DNA of 34,721 bases, taken from contig CAIWDQ010000623.1 in the NCBI GenBank assembly GCA_903911455.1, forward strand, positions 1 through 34,721. Direction: 5' to 3'. The notes under the pieces are model-generated. The model made no database searches, was not told the origin of the DNA, and saw nothing but the letters and a program-made list of their open reading frames with translations. The translations under genes were made by a program, and so were the position numbers. The DNA comes from an uncultured bacterium. GTDB lineage: Bacteria > Bacteroidota > Bacteroidia > Bacteroidales > JACABE01. Shown here piece after piece: positions 14,161-21,523 of this stretch (its first letter is position 1; each line of letters starts with the position of its first letter).

Positions 14161-15450
14161 ATGGATTACAAAGAATCACTGGAATATATGTTCAATCAGT
14201 TCCCTATGTTTCATCGCGTGGGTGCTGCTGCTTACAAGGCTAATCTTGACAATACAATTGCCTTGCTTTCTCTTTTAAATAATCCTCAACATAAGTTCAA
14301 AAGCATACACATTGCCGGTACTAACGGCAAAGGTTCTGTATCTCATTACATGGCAGCCATACTTCAGAGTGCAGGTTATAAGACAGGTTTATATACTTCT
14401 CCACATCTAAAAGACTTTAGGGAGCGTATTAAGATAAATGGTGTTATGATAGATGAGCAAAAGGTTTGTGAGTTTATTAATGCTTATTATAATGACTTTA
14501 ATGAATTAAAACCTTCCTTTTTTGAGATGACCGTGGGAATGGCTTTTCAATATTTTGCAAATGAAAATGTAGAAATTGCAGTCATTGAGACAGGTCTTGG
14601 TGGTCGTCTTGATTCTACTAATATTATTATTCCCGAACTCTCTATTATTACTAATATTAGTTTTGATCATACACAGTTTCTTGGTGATACTTTAGATAAG
14701 ATAGCTTCTGAAAAGGCAGGTATTATAAAGCCTGGGATTAATGTTGTAATTGGTGAAACACATCCCGAAACTAAGGATGTATTTATTAATAAAGCTTTGC
14801 AAGAGTATTCTCCAATTGTCTTTGCTGATGAAAAGTATAAGATATTAAGTCATTCTTTTAATGATAATAATTATCTTGAAGTTTTGGTTAAAGATATTAA
14901 TAATAATGTTGAATTTAAAGTTGAATCAGGTTTAAAAGGTATTTATCAGCTTAAAAACATTATTACTACATTAACTGCTATTGATTTTCTTAAAGATAAA
15001 TTCAATTTAATTAATGATGATACTATTTATAAAGGTATTAAAGATGTTGTGGAGCTTACTGGTCTGATGGGGCGGTGGCAATGCCTTACTACTAATCCTC
15101 TTACTATCTGTGATATCGCTCATAATGTTGATGGTATAAAAGAAGTTTTAAGTCAGATAAAAACTGTAACTCATCATCAATTACATTTTGTGTTGGGGAT
15201 GGTTAATGATAAAGATATTGATAATGTATTAGAGCTTTTACCTAAAGATGCTGTTTATTATTTCTGTAAAGCAGATATTCCACGTGGTCTTGATCAATAT
15301 ATTTTACAAGAAAAAGCTATTGCAAAACAACTTAAAGGTACTGTTTATAATTCAGTTAAAGATGCATTGAAAGCTGCTCAACATTCTGCCAAAGCTAACG
15401 ATCTTGTTTTTGTAGGAGGAAGTACTTTTGTTGTTGCTGAAATAGTTTAA
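14161..15450 (+). CDS. folC: Bifunctional folylpolyglutamate synthase / dihydrofolate synthase
   Basis: A Mur-ligase-like cytoplasmic enzyme of 429 residues. It makes dihydrofolate from dihydropteroate and glutamate and extends the polyglutamate tail. The ATP-binding P-loop is GTNGKGSV (residues 53-60). The folate signature YTSPHLKDFRERIKING follows, then ETGLGGRLDSTN and ITNISFDHTQFLGDTLDKIASEKAGIIK. The C-terminal domain contains GRWQ and DIAHNVDGI. It begins 51 bases after tonB, and its end is followed by the promoter of tRNA-Leu. Confident by motif. Confidence 0.96.
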   Translation: MDYKESLEYMFNQFPMFHRVGAAAYKANLDNTIALLSLLNNPQHKFKSIHIAGTNGKGSVSHYMAAILQSAGYKTGLYTSPHLKDFRERIKINGVMIDEQKVCEFINAYYNDFNELKPSFFEMTVGMAFQYFANENVEIAVIETGLGGRLDSTNIIIPELSIITNISFDHTQFLGDTLDKIASEKAGIIKPGINVVIGETHPETKDVFINKALQEYSPIVFADEKYKILSHSFNDNNYLEVLVKDINNNVEFKVESGLKGIYQLKNIITTLTAIDFLKDKFNLINDDTIYKGIKDVVELTGLMGRWQCLTTNPLTICDIAHNVDGIKEVLSQIKTVTHHQLHFVLGMVNDKDIDNVLELLPKDAVYYFCKADIPRGLDQYILQEKAIAKQLKGTVYNSVKDALKAAQHSAKANDLVFVGGSTFVVAEIV

Positions 15451-15489
15451 GGGATTATTAGTAATGTTATTTAATAAAGGTAAAACAAT

Positions 15490-15520
15490 TTTGGTAAGAA
15501 TAAAAAAAGTAGTATCTTTG
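15490..15520 (+). promoter_or_regulatory. Promoter of tRNA-Leu
   Basis: TTTG (15490-15493), exactly 19 bases, then TATCTTTG (15513-15520): a complete consensus promoter ending 18 bases before the mature tRNA. It begins 39 bases past the folC stop codon. Confidence 0.75.
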
Positions 15521-15538
15521 CAGTCTGAAATCTTAAGA

Positions 15539-15620
15539 GCGGATGTGGCGTAATTGGTAGCCGCGCCAGACTTAGGATCTGGTGTCGAGAGACGTGGGGG
15601 TTCGAGTCCCTTCATCCGCA
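15539..15620 (+). tRNA. tRNA-Leu (anticodon UAG)
   Basis: An 82-base class II tRNA. The acceptor stem GCGGATG (15539-15545) pairs perfectly with CATCCGC (15613-15619), with discriminator A at 15620. The anticodon stem CCAGA/TCTGG encloses CTTAGGA, giving anticodon UAG (reads CUA and other CUN leucine codons). An extended variable arm (around GTCGAGAGAC) and the T loop TTCGAGT are present. The 3' CCA is not encoded (CACA follows). It stands alone between its promoter and a terminator. Confidence 0.95.
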
Positions 15621-15631
15621 CACAATCAATG

Positions 15632-15659
15632 AAAAAGCCTGCAATTGCGGGTTTTTTTT
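15632..15659. terminator. Bidirectional terminator after tRNA-Leu
   Basis: CCTGC-AATT-GCGGG with a T run of eight on the plus side and AAAAA on the other. It ends the tRNA transcript and, read on the minus strand (TTTTT after the stem), can also serve the convergent DUF3127 operon. Confidence 0.75.
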
Positions 15660-15712
15660 ATTTTAAATATATTCTAAGGATTTTAAATTACACCTTATTT
15701 TATTATTATTGA

Positions 15713-16060
15713 TTAAAATGGTAAGTCATCTTCCTCAATATAAGGTACTCTATCTATTTCGGGAGGTGCTTCTATACCTTGATTTGATGGTTCTTTAGAT
15801 TCCTTTTTAATCATCCATGCTCTGGCTTCAGTAAACCACTTTCCATTATATTCTTTACTCTCTATGTCAAAAGAAACCACAACATTATCTCCCACAACAG
15901 CATCTAGTTTGTCAATTTTATCACCCCATAAAGTAAAGCAAACCTTTTTAGGATATTGAGCATTAGTTTCAACTACGAAGTCTTGTTTCTTCCAAACTCC
16001 GTTTTTACCTTCACCTGATACTATCTGATTTTTAAGTATCATCTTACCTGTTACTTCCAT
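15713..16060 (-). CDS. DUF3127 (OB-fold, SSB-like) protein
   Basis: A 115-residue protein of the DUF3127 family found in Bacteroidota. Residues 1-85 read as a beta-rich domain (MEVTGKMILKNQIVSGEG, WKKQDFVVETNAQYPKKVCFTLWGDKID, VVVSFDIESKEYNGKWFTEARAW) resembling an OB fold. The tail from about residue 86 is polar and disordered and ends EEDDLPF, very like the acidic DDIPF tip by which single-stranded-DNA-binding proteins recruit repair enzymes. Function is not established; nucleic-acid binding is inferred. It is the last gene of the five-gene operon starting at cdd and begins 18 bases after the DUF4159 gene. Confidence 0.85.
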   Translation of the reverse strand: MEVTGKMILKNQIVSGEGKNGVWKKQDFVVETNAQYPKKVCFTLWGDKIDKLDAVVGDNVVVSFDIESKEYNGKWFTEARAWMIKKESKEPSNQGIEAPPEIDRVPYIEEDDLPF

Positions 16061-16078
16061 ATATTTAATTTATTCTTT

Positions 16079-16729
16079 TTATTGATTAAAAACATATCTA
16101 ATTATATTCGCACCCATCTTTAAAGCCTGTGTCCTCTTGGCTTCCGAATCCTTATGAACATCCTGATCTTCCCAACCATCACCTAAATCAGTTTCATATG
16201 AATAATATACAATAAGTCTACCTTTATAAATCAAACCAAAACCCTGTGGTCGTTTACCATCATGCTCATGTATCTTAGGCAATCCATTTGGGAAATCATA
16301 TTTCTGATGAAAGATAGGATGATTAAATGGTAACTCAACTAAATCAAGTTCAGGGAATAGCTTTTTTAACTGTGGACGAATAAATTTATCCATACCATAG
16401 TTATCATCAATATGTAAGAATCCTCCACCTATTAAATAGGTACGAAGATTCTCCATTTCTCTATCCGAAAACACAACATTCCCATGGCCGGTCATATGCA
16501 AGAAAGGATAATTAAAGATCTCAGAACTCCCAACATCAACTGTCGCATATTCAGGGTTTATATTTGTGCCAATATTATCATTGCAAAACTTAATAAGATT
16601 AGTTAATGAAGTTGGATTAGCATACCAGTCGCCACCTCCATTATATTTGAGCAATGCAATTTGGAACGAGGGTGTATTAAAGGATGTAAGTGATATAAAT
16701 AGTATTACAAAAAGAAATATCTTTTTCAT
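16079..16729 (-). CDS. DUF4159 domain protein, exported
   Basis: A 216-residue protein with an N-terminal signal peptide (KKIFLFVILFISLTSFNTPSF) followed by a DUF4159 domain, related in fold to class I glutamine-amidotransferase-like domains. The segments FLHMTGHGNVVFSDREMENLRTYLIGGGFLHIDDNYG and YGMDKFIRPQLKKLFPELDLVELPFNHPIF are typical. The usual glutamine-amidotransferase catalytic Cys is not evident at the nucleophile position, so it may be non-catalytic. Function unknown; related domains occur with aerotolerance-type BatA/VWA proteins, but none are here. It is six bases downstream of rsmE. Confidence 0.85.
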   Translation of the reverse strand: MKKIFLFVILFISLTSFNTPSFQIALLKYNGGGDWYANPTSLTNLIKFCNDNIGTNINPEYATVDVGSSEIFNYPFLHMTGHGNVVFSDREMENLRTYLIGGGFLHIDDNYGMDKFIRPQLKKLFPELDLVELPFNHPIFHQKYDFPNGLPKIHEHDGKRPQGFGLIYKGRLIVYYSYETDLGDGWEDQDVHKDSEAKRTQALKMGANIIRYVFNQ

Positions 16730-16735
16730 TAATGG

Positions 16736-17449
16736 TTATTCATTTAAAAAATTTATAGAATGACAAGCCACTAAAGCAGCTGTTTCTGTCCTTAAACGTG
16801 CTTTACCCAAAGTTATTATTTTAAAACCATTTTCTATTGCCAGTGCAACTTCTTTTGGACTAAAATCTCCTTCAGGACCAATCAATATCAAAGCATCTTT
16901 TTTCTTTTTATAACATTGTTTTATTGATAAGCGTTCACTCATATCATCATCACAATAAGCTATATACTTCTCACCTGAATAAGTTTTAGTTGATTTAATA
17001 AAATCCTTAAACTTAACAATTGTATTTAACTTTGGATGATATGCTTTGATGGATTGTTTAACAGCAGATGTAACTATTTTGTTCAGTCTGTCAGTATTAA
17101 TTACAGTTCGTTCGGAGTGCTCACAATTAAGGAAGCTTACTTCATCAATACCTATCTCTGTTGCTTTCTCCATAAACCATTCAACACGTGATATATTCTT
17201 AGTTGGAGCCATTGCAATATGCAGATTAAAGTTCCTCTTCTCATAATCATGTATTGTTTCCTTTATTTCTACAATACAGCACTTTGGACTATCATCTATA
17301 AGAATTGCATGAAAAAGATTCCCTTTCCCATCTGTTAAATGTATAGCACTCCCTATTTTTAGCCTTAATACATTTACACAATGTGTTGATTCATCCTTAC
17401 TAAGTGTATGTAAACTTGAAGTAATTTCAGGCGAATAGAATAAATTCAT
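16736..17449 (-). CDS. rsmE: 16S rRNA (uracil-1498-N3)-methyltransferase
   Basis: A SPOUT-class methyltransferase of 237 residues that methylates N3 of U1498 in the decoding region of 16S rRNA using SAM. The N-terminal PUA-like part includes HCVNVLRLKIGSAIHLTDGKGNLFHA. The catalytic knot contains LILIGPEGDFSPKEVALAIENGFKIITLGKARLRTETAALVA, the hallmark of RsmE (GPEGG-type loop, here GPEGD, and the LGxxxLRTETA knot). It lies between the ChaN-like gene (27-base gap) and the DUF4159 gene (6-base gap) in the operon. Confidence 0.95.
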   Translation of the reverse strand: MNLFYSPEITSSLHTLSKDESTHCVNVLRLKIGSAIHLTDGKGNLFHAILIDDSPKCCIVEIKETIHDYEKRNFNLHIAMAPTKNISRVEWFMEKATEIGIDEVSFLNCEHSERTVINTDRLNKIVTSAVKQSIKAYHPKLNTIVKFKDFIKSTKTYSGEKYIAYCDDDMSERLSIKQCYKKKKDALILIGPEGDFSPKEVALAIENGFKIITLGKARLRTETAALVACHSINFLNE

Positions 17450-17476
17450 TTAATTATATTGTTTTCTTTTTATAGA

Positions 17477-18349
17477 TTAATGAGTTTTTGTCATATCATC
17501 TGGTATACAGAGGATATAATCAGCTTTATTTAAAGTTTCTTTTGATAATTCGTTAATATTTTCCTGCTCTGTTGAAGCTATAGTTATTATTTTTAGAGTT
17601 GGATCCATTTGTTTTAGATACCAAACAATACCTTCATGATCTTCAGAATGATAAGAGCCATTAAAGTGTAGGAATACTTTTCCTTTAGTCCTGTTTTTCA
17701 TAATAAAATAAGCCATCGTTGCATCCTTTATAGCTTGTGCCTTAGGTAGATTTGGTGTTATATGAGCTGCAGCCATATTTGTAGAATCCTTGCCCATCAT
17801 ATCTTTATAACATTTAAGCTCTTTGTCATATTTAGGTGGCAAAGGGGCAATAAATTTCTTTGCTTCTACATCAAGAGCATCCAGTGCTTCAAATCCGCCT
17901 TTATTAACCATTGAAGCATATCTTCGTGGTATGTTTGTAGCTATAAAAGGTATCTGATTTTTAAGCGAAAATGTAAGTAAAGCCTTATAATCTGTTTTAT
18001 AATTTGGCCATAATTTAGCTTCAGCTTCAAAACTTTTTTCTGAAACACGTTTTGATAAATATTCATTTAAGATTAACTGATTATCGGCTTCAAACATTTC
18101 AGCGCCAAGCACTAAATTGTTTTTCTTTTCTTTATAAAGATCTTTTGCAACCTGTAATTCCAACCAATGACAGATTGGATTCTCATGCATCTCACCAAAA
18201 AATACGATATCAGCTTTCTGCAAATCGTCCATCATTGATTCATAGGAAGATTTGCTCCCTTTTGCATCATAAATAATATAAGCAGGTTTATCAAACTTCA
18301 TGGCAATTGTTGTAAGAAAGATAATTAATAAAAGAATTTTGTGTTTCAT
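17477..18349 (-). CDS. ChaN-like haem-binding (Tiki-fold) exported protein
   Basis: A 290-residue protein with an N-terminal hydrophobic signal (KILLLIIFLTTIAM) and a ChaN/PF04187 domain. The early ADIVFFGEMHENPICHWLELQ motif with its E-x-H pair, the LGAEMFEADNQ segment, and the late FLHFNGSYHSEDHEGIVWYL segment with clustered His residues are characteristic. Family members bind haem or act as metal-dependent hydrolases of the Tiki/EreA fold. There is no lipobox cysteine, so it is probably periplasmic or membrane-anchored rather than a lipoprotein. It is the second gene of the cdd operon (18-base gap). The specific role is unknown. Confidence 0.85.
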   Translation of the reverse strand: MKHKILLLIIFLTTIAMKFDKPAYIIYDAKGSKSSYESMMDDLQKADIVFFGEMHENPICHWLELQVAKDLYKEKKNNLVLGAEMFEADNQLILNEYLSKRVSEKSFEAEAKLWPNYKTDYKALLTFSLKNQIPFIATNIPRRYASMVNKGGFEALDALDVEAKKFIAPLPPKYDKELKCYKDMMGKDSTNMAAAHITPNLPKAQAIKDATMAYFIMKNRTKGKVFLHFNGSYHSEDHEGIVWYLKQMDPTLKIITIASTEQENINELSKETLNKADYILCIPDDMTKTH

Positions 18350-18367
18350 ATGATATGTTTATTATGT

Positions 18368-18853
18368 TTATTTAAGATTATCAGCATTAAAAACAAAAGG
18401 AAGCAGGTTTTCAATACCATTAATAATAAGTATTTTACCTGATGCTCCTTTAAGTATTATCTTAATATGTTTTTGTTGTTTATGCTCATACTCAGCCATT
18501 ACCTGACGACAAGATCCGCAGGGCGAAACAGGGATATCTATTTCAAACTTATCAGTATGAGCAGTTATTGCAATAGTTTTCATAGCTACATCAGGATATT
18601 GTGATGCTGCTGCAAACATTGCCACTCTCTCGGCACAAAGTCCTGAAGGATAAGCAGCATTTTCCTGATTACTACCACATATTATCTCACCATTATCTAA
18701 TAAAATTGCAGCCCCAACACAAAATCCTGAGTAAGGAGCATAAGCTTTCTTAGTAGTTTCAGTTGCTTTAGCCAAAAGAGTTTTATCTTCTTCAGATAGT
18801 TGATCTAAAGATAGATACTCTTCATAACTTATTTTAATTTCTTTAGTATTCAT
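18368..18853 (-). CDS. cdd: Cytidine deaminase
   Basis: A zinc enzyme of pyrimidine salvage that deaminates cytidine and deoxycytidine. At 161 residues it is a little longer than the usual tetrameric form because of an N-terminal extension of about 25 residues. The zinc site is C73-A-E75 (E75 the proton shuttle) with C112-x-x-C115 in PCGSCRQ. The substrate loop AYAPYSGFCVGAA and the SNQENAAYPSGLCAER segment are intact. It is the first gene of the cdd-chaN-like-rsmE-DUF4159-DUF3127 operon (gaps of 18, 27, 6 and 18 bases). Confidence 0.96.
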   Translation of the reverse strand: MNTKEIKISYEEYLSLDQLSEEDKTLLAKATETTKKAYAPYSGFCVGAAILLDNGEIICGSNQENAAYPSGLCAERVAMFAAASQYPDVAMKTIAITAHTDKFEIDIPVSPCGSCRQVMAEYEHKQQKHIKIILKGASGKILIINGIENLLPFVFNADNLK

Positions 18854-18879
18854 GTTTTTAGATACTGAAATATTTGTCC

Positions 18880-18887
18880 CAAAATTA
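18880..18887 (-). promoter_or_regulatory. Probable -7 element of the cdd operon
   Basis: TAATTTTG on the minus strand matches TAnnTTTG, about 27 bases before the cdd ATG (18853). The -33 position shows no good TTTG. Confidence 0.4.
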
Positions 18888-19099
18888 CTAATAATTATTG
18901 ATTAATTATGAATAATTATTAATGTTTTATTCTTATTTAAATTAGTTCTAATTATAAAGTGATTTAATTGTCTAGTAAATAAGTTATCAACTTTAAGTAA
19001 TATAAAAGTTGTTATCATAAAATATATCGAAACTAAAAAGAGTGATGCTATGTGTTTATATTATAAGCTATTGGTATAATAAAAAAACGTTGCGGATGG

Positions 19100-19330
19100 G
19101 TAAAACAACTTTGCACCTACATAAAACAACTTTGCGCCTACCTTAAACAACTTTACTCCTTGGTAAAACAACTTTGATTCTGACTAAAACAACATTCCAT
19201 CTGCAAAAAAGAACTTTGATTCTAACTTAAACAACTTTACACCTAAGTTAAACGACTTTACTCTTCTATAAAATAACATTACACCTTCAAAAAAGAACTT
19301 TGATTCTACCTAAAACAACTTTACACTAAT
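19100..19330. repeat. Array of eleven diverged 21-bp units (array B)
   Basis: Eleven back-to-back units of exactly 21 bases. Each holds a conserved block close to TAAAACAACTTT followed by a variable block of about nine bases (GCACCTAC, GATTCTGA, ACACCTAA and others). No unit is identical to another, so the array is old, yet no indel breaks the period. Stop codons interrupt all frames I tried, for example TAG on the minus strand in units 5 and 11, so it is not a protein repeat today. It fills the space between the T9SS gene terminator and the cdd promoter. The remaining bases of this 562-base gap show nothing else. Confidence 0.8.
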
Positions 19331-19360
19331 ATTTCATAGTTTCTTATTATAATAAATACT

Positions 19361-19391
19361 AAAAAAGGCTGCCGGAATCCCCAACAGCCTT
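19361..19391 (-). terminator. Terminator of the T9SS-cargo gene
   Basis: AAGGCTG (19365-19371) and CAGCCTT (19385-19391) form a 7-bp stem with a 13-base loop. On the minus strand it is followed by TTTT, 25 bases after the stop codon of the gene at 19416. Confidence 0.7.
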
Positions 19392-19415
19392 CTCATTTAA
19401 TACAAATCAATCACA

Positions 19416-21335
19416 CTATTTAATTACAACCATCTTTTTAGTTGTTGTACTTTTATCAGTTTTTAAACTATAGAAATAAGTTCCACTAGCAAAGGCATTC
19501 AGATTAATTTCAATAGAATGATAACCTGCTGCTACTCTTCCTTCATTAAATGTCTTAATTTTATTACCTAAAAAATCATAAATATCAATATTTACAGTCT
19601 CAGTTTTCTTAAGTTCATAAGATATCCTTGTAGTATTAGTAGCCGGATTAGGCATGTTCTGATATAAAATTGCATTGGTTAGATTATATTCATTAATATT
19701 ACTTGGAGGACCGGTATAAAATCTAATCATAGCTGGAGCAGTTCCTTTAGGATAATAATACCAGGTGTTATCAGTATCAAAGATATACATACTATAATCA
19801 GGCTGAGGAATTGTACTACTTCCAACTGCTAACCAAACACTATCACTACCCCCAAAAGCTTGCAAAGCCACAAAATAAACTGAATCTTTTTGAAGCTTAC
19901 AATTTGTATAATTATTAAAGTATAAATTTATTTCATGAGGATTATCACCAATAGTATGTACAATTTCGTTAGCTTGAATAAAATGATAATCAGTTTCTGC
20001 AACTACAGTTTTGCTTTGTCCCCAACCCCTATATAATATAGCCTTTATTGGAGCATTAATTGTAGTTCCTTCTCCTATTATTACACCGATTGATTTTGCC
20101 CAAAAGCCAGGATATTCTGCATTCACCTCAACCAGATTTGCGAACTGATAAGCATTCACACTTGATCCATTTACTCCATTCCATCTTCGGTAACCATTAT
20201 AATAATTGTTATCTCTCGAGTAAAGCCCTTGATAATAATTGTTAACTACTAAAGATAAAGTGTCTTTATATGGAATTTGACTAATTGAATCACTTACGAC
20301 CTTTATAGCATATTTATATGTTCCTATGGTACTTAAGGTATCAATATCTACGTAAGTAGTATCAGTAATAATTATAGGTAAGGAATCAATATTAGCAGAG
20401 GTTCCGGTTTTAGAATTCGTTAGATCTTTAATTATTAGTTTAACATTCTTCTGAGTAGCTCCTCCGGTATTCGTAAAAGAAGCCTGCATTGTAACCGGAT
20501 AGCTTTGTCCCGAAGGAAATTTAGTATAGCCACTCCACATTGCAGGAGATTGTGCTGCAAAACCACCCCATAACTCACTAAATTCTATGCGATTGCTAGG
20601 GGCGTCTTCAATAGAAACATCATCTATCATCCATCCATAACCACCACTGTATTGTGCTCCACTTGAGGTAGTAGCAGGTGCAATAAATCTAAATCGTATC
20701 CATACCTGAGCCTTATTACCTGCCCACGGAGTAATATTAAATTCTTTGATTCCATATGCATATTTATTAGCATTGCCATTAGCAGTAATGTCAGGATTTG
20801 CTAATACTTTATACCATGTTACATTATCATTACTTACCTCAATAAGAGTGGTGTCATGATTATATGCTTTATATAACTGATAGAATTTAAGACTTACAGC
20901 ATTATGACCAAGAGTATTGATAGGAGTAGAATTCGTTAGTTTAGAGTTCTCATATCCATAGGTGGAATTTACAAGATTAGTGATCCCATCAAAATAAAAT
21001 ACTCCCTGATTTGCAGTTGGGGATAACATATAAGTAGAAGATCCTACATATTGTTTAAAATAAGTTGAAGCATGGGCAGTATCCTGTATCCATGTCCATT
21101 GAGTAGATAATGTCCCTGATTCGTTTGCAACTGTCCACCCTGATGAAGAACTCATATTTGATGACCAGATTACTGCCCTTGTTTGATTTACATTCTTTAC
21201 AAAATAATGATCAAGGTTTTGATAAGTATTCTTTTCAATCCCTGAAAACTTAACAGGAGCAGGTGATACCTGTTGTCCATTTGTAATAATACTACTAATA
21301 ATTAAAAGTATTATAACTGATAAAAATTTTTTCAT
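19416..21335 (-). CDS. Secreted T9SS type A sorting-domain protein
   Basis: A 639-residue exported protein. The N-terminal signal peptide (KKFLSVIILLIISSIITNGQ) precedes a region (about residues 55-250) that looks like a MAM/jelly-roll adhesive domain: SGWTVANESG, YFDGI, VSLKFYQLYK, GGYGWMIDDVSIED. The central part is beta-rich and Ser/Thr/Asn-rich with no recognised catalytic motif. The last 80 residues are a canonical type IX sorting domain: NMPNPATNTTRISYELKK, VNIDIYDFLGNKIKTF, GYHSIEINL, FASGTYFYSLKTD, ending TKKMVVIK. It should be secreted by the T9SS, cleaved and attached to the cell surface. Adhesion is an inference. It is downstream of the TonB-dependent receptor in the same direction, 188 bases away. 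Confidence 0.9.
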   Translation of the reverse strand: MKKFLSVIILLIISSIITNGQQVSPAPVKFSGIEKNTYQNLDHYFVKNVNQTRAVIWSSNMSSSSGWTVANESGTLSTQWTWIQDTAHASTYFKQYVGSSTYMLSPTANQGVFYFDGITNLVNSTYGYENSKLTNSTPINTLGHNAVSLKFYQLYKAYNHDTTLIEVSNDNVTWYKVLANPDITANGNANKYAYGIKEFNITPWAGNKAQVWIRFRFIAPATTSSGAQYSGGYGWMIDDVSIEDAPSNRIEFSELWGGFAAQSPAMWSGYTKFPSGQSYPVTMQASFTNTGGATQKNVKLIIKDLTNSKTGTSANIDSLPIIITDTTYVDIDTLSTIGTYKYAIKVVSDSISQIPYKDTLSLVVNNYYQGLYSRDNNYYNGYRRWNGVNGSSVNAYQFANLVEVNAEYPGFWAKSIGVIIGEGTTINAPIKAILYRGWGQSKTVVAETDYHFIQANEIVHTIGDNPHEINLYFNNYTNCKLQKDSVYFVALQAFGGSDSVWLAVGSSTIPQPDYSMYIFDTDNTWYYYPKGTAPAMIRFYTGPPSNINEYNLTNAILYQNMPNPATNTTRISYELKKTETVNIDIYDFLGNKIKTFNEGRVAAGYHSIEINLNAFASGTYFYSLKTDKSTTTKKMVVIK

Positions 21336-21492
21336 ATTCTTTGTATTTAAATTGTAATTATTATTCTATTTCCCAATGTAGATATAATAGTGTAAAATTA
21401 CTACAATGTGAAGATAAAAACAACAAATAATAAAAGAAAATGAAAAGAAATCAGTTAACGGTAATTTATGAAAAGTTAACGGTAAAATTGCT

Positions 21493-21520
21493 GTAGGGAC
21501 ATTACATGGAATGTCCCTAC
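21493..21520. repeat. 28-bp perfect-arm palindrome after the receptor gene
   Basis: GTAGGGACATT and AATGTCCCTAC flank ACATGG, an 11-bp perfect stem. It sits just past the receptor stop codon but lacks a T run on the minus strand, so it is not a standard terminator. A damaged half copy lies at 1296-1314. The unit looks like a dispersed intergenic palindrome. Confidence 0.65.
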
Positions 21521-21523
21521 GGA

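Noticed and set aside
19100-19330. CRISPR-like appearance of array B (conserved block plus variable block)
   Set aside because: The period is only 21 bp, the conserved block is about 10-12 bp and drifts between units, the variable part is about 9 bp, and there are no cas genes. This is a tandem repeat, not a CRISPR array.
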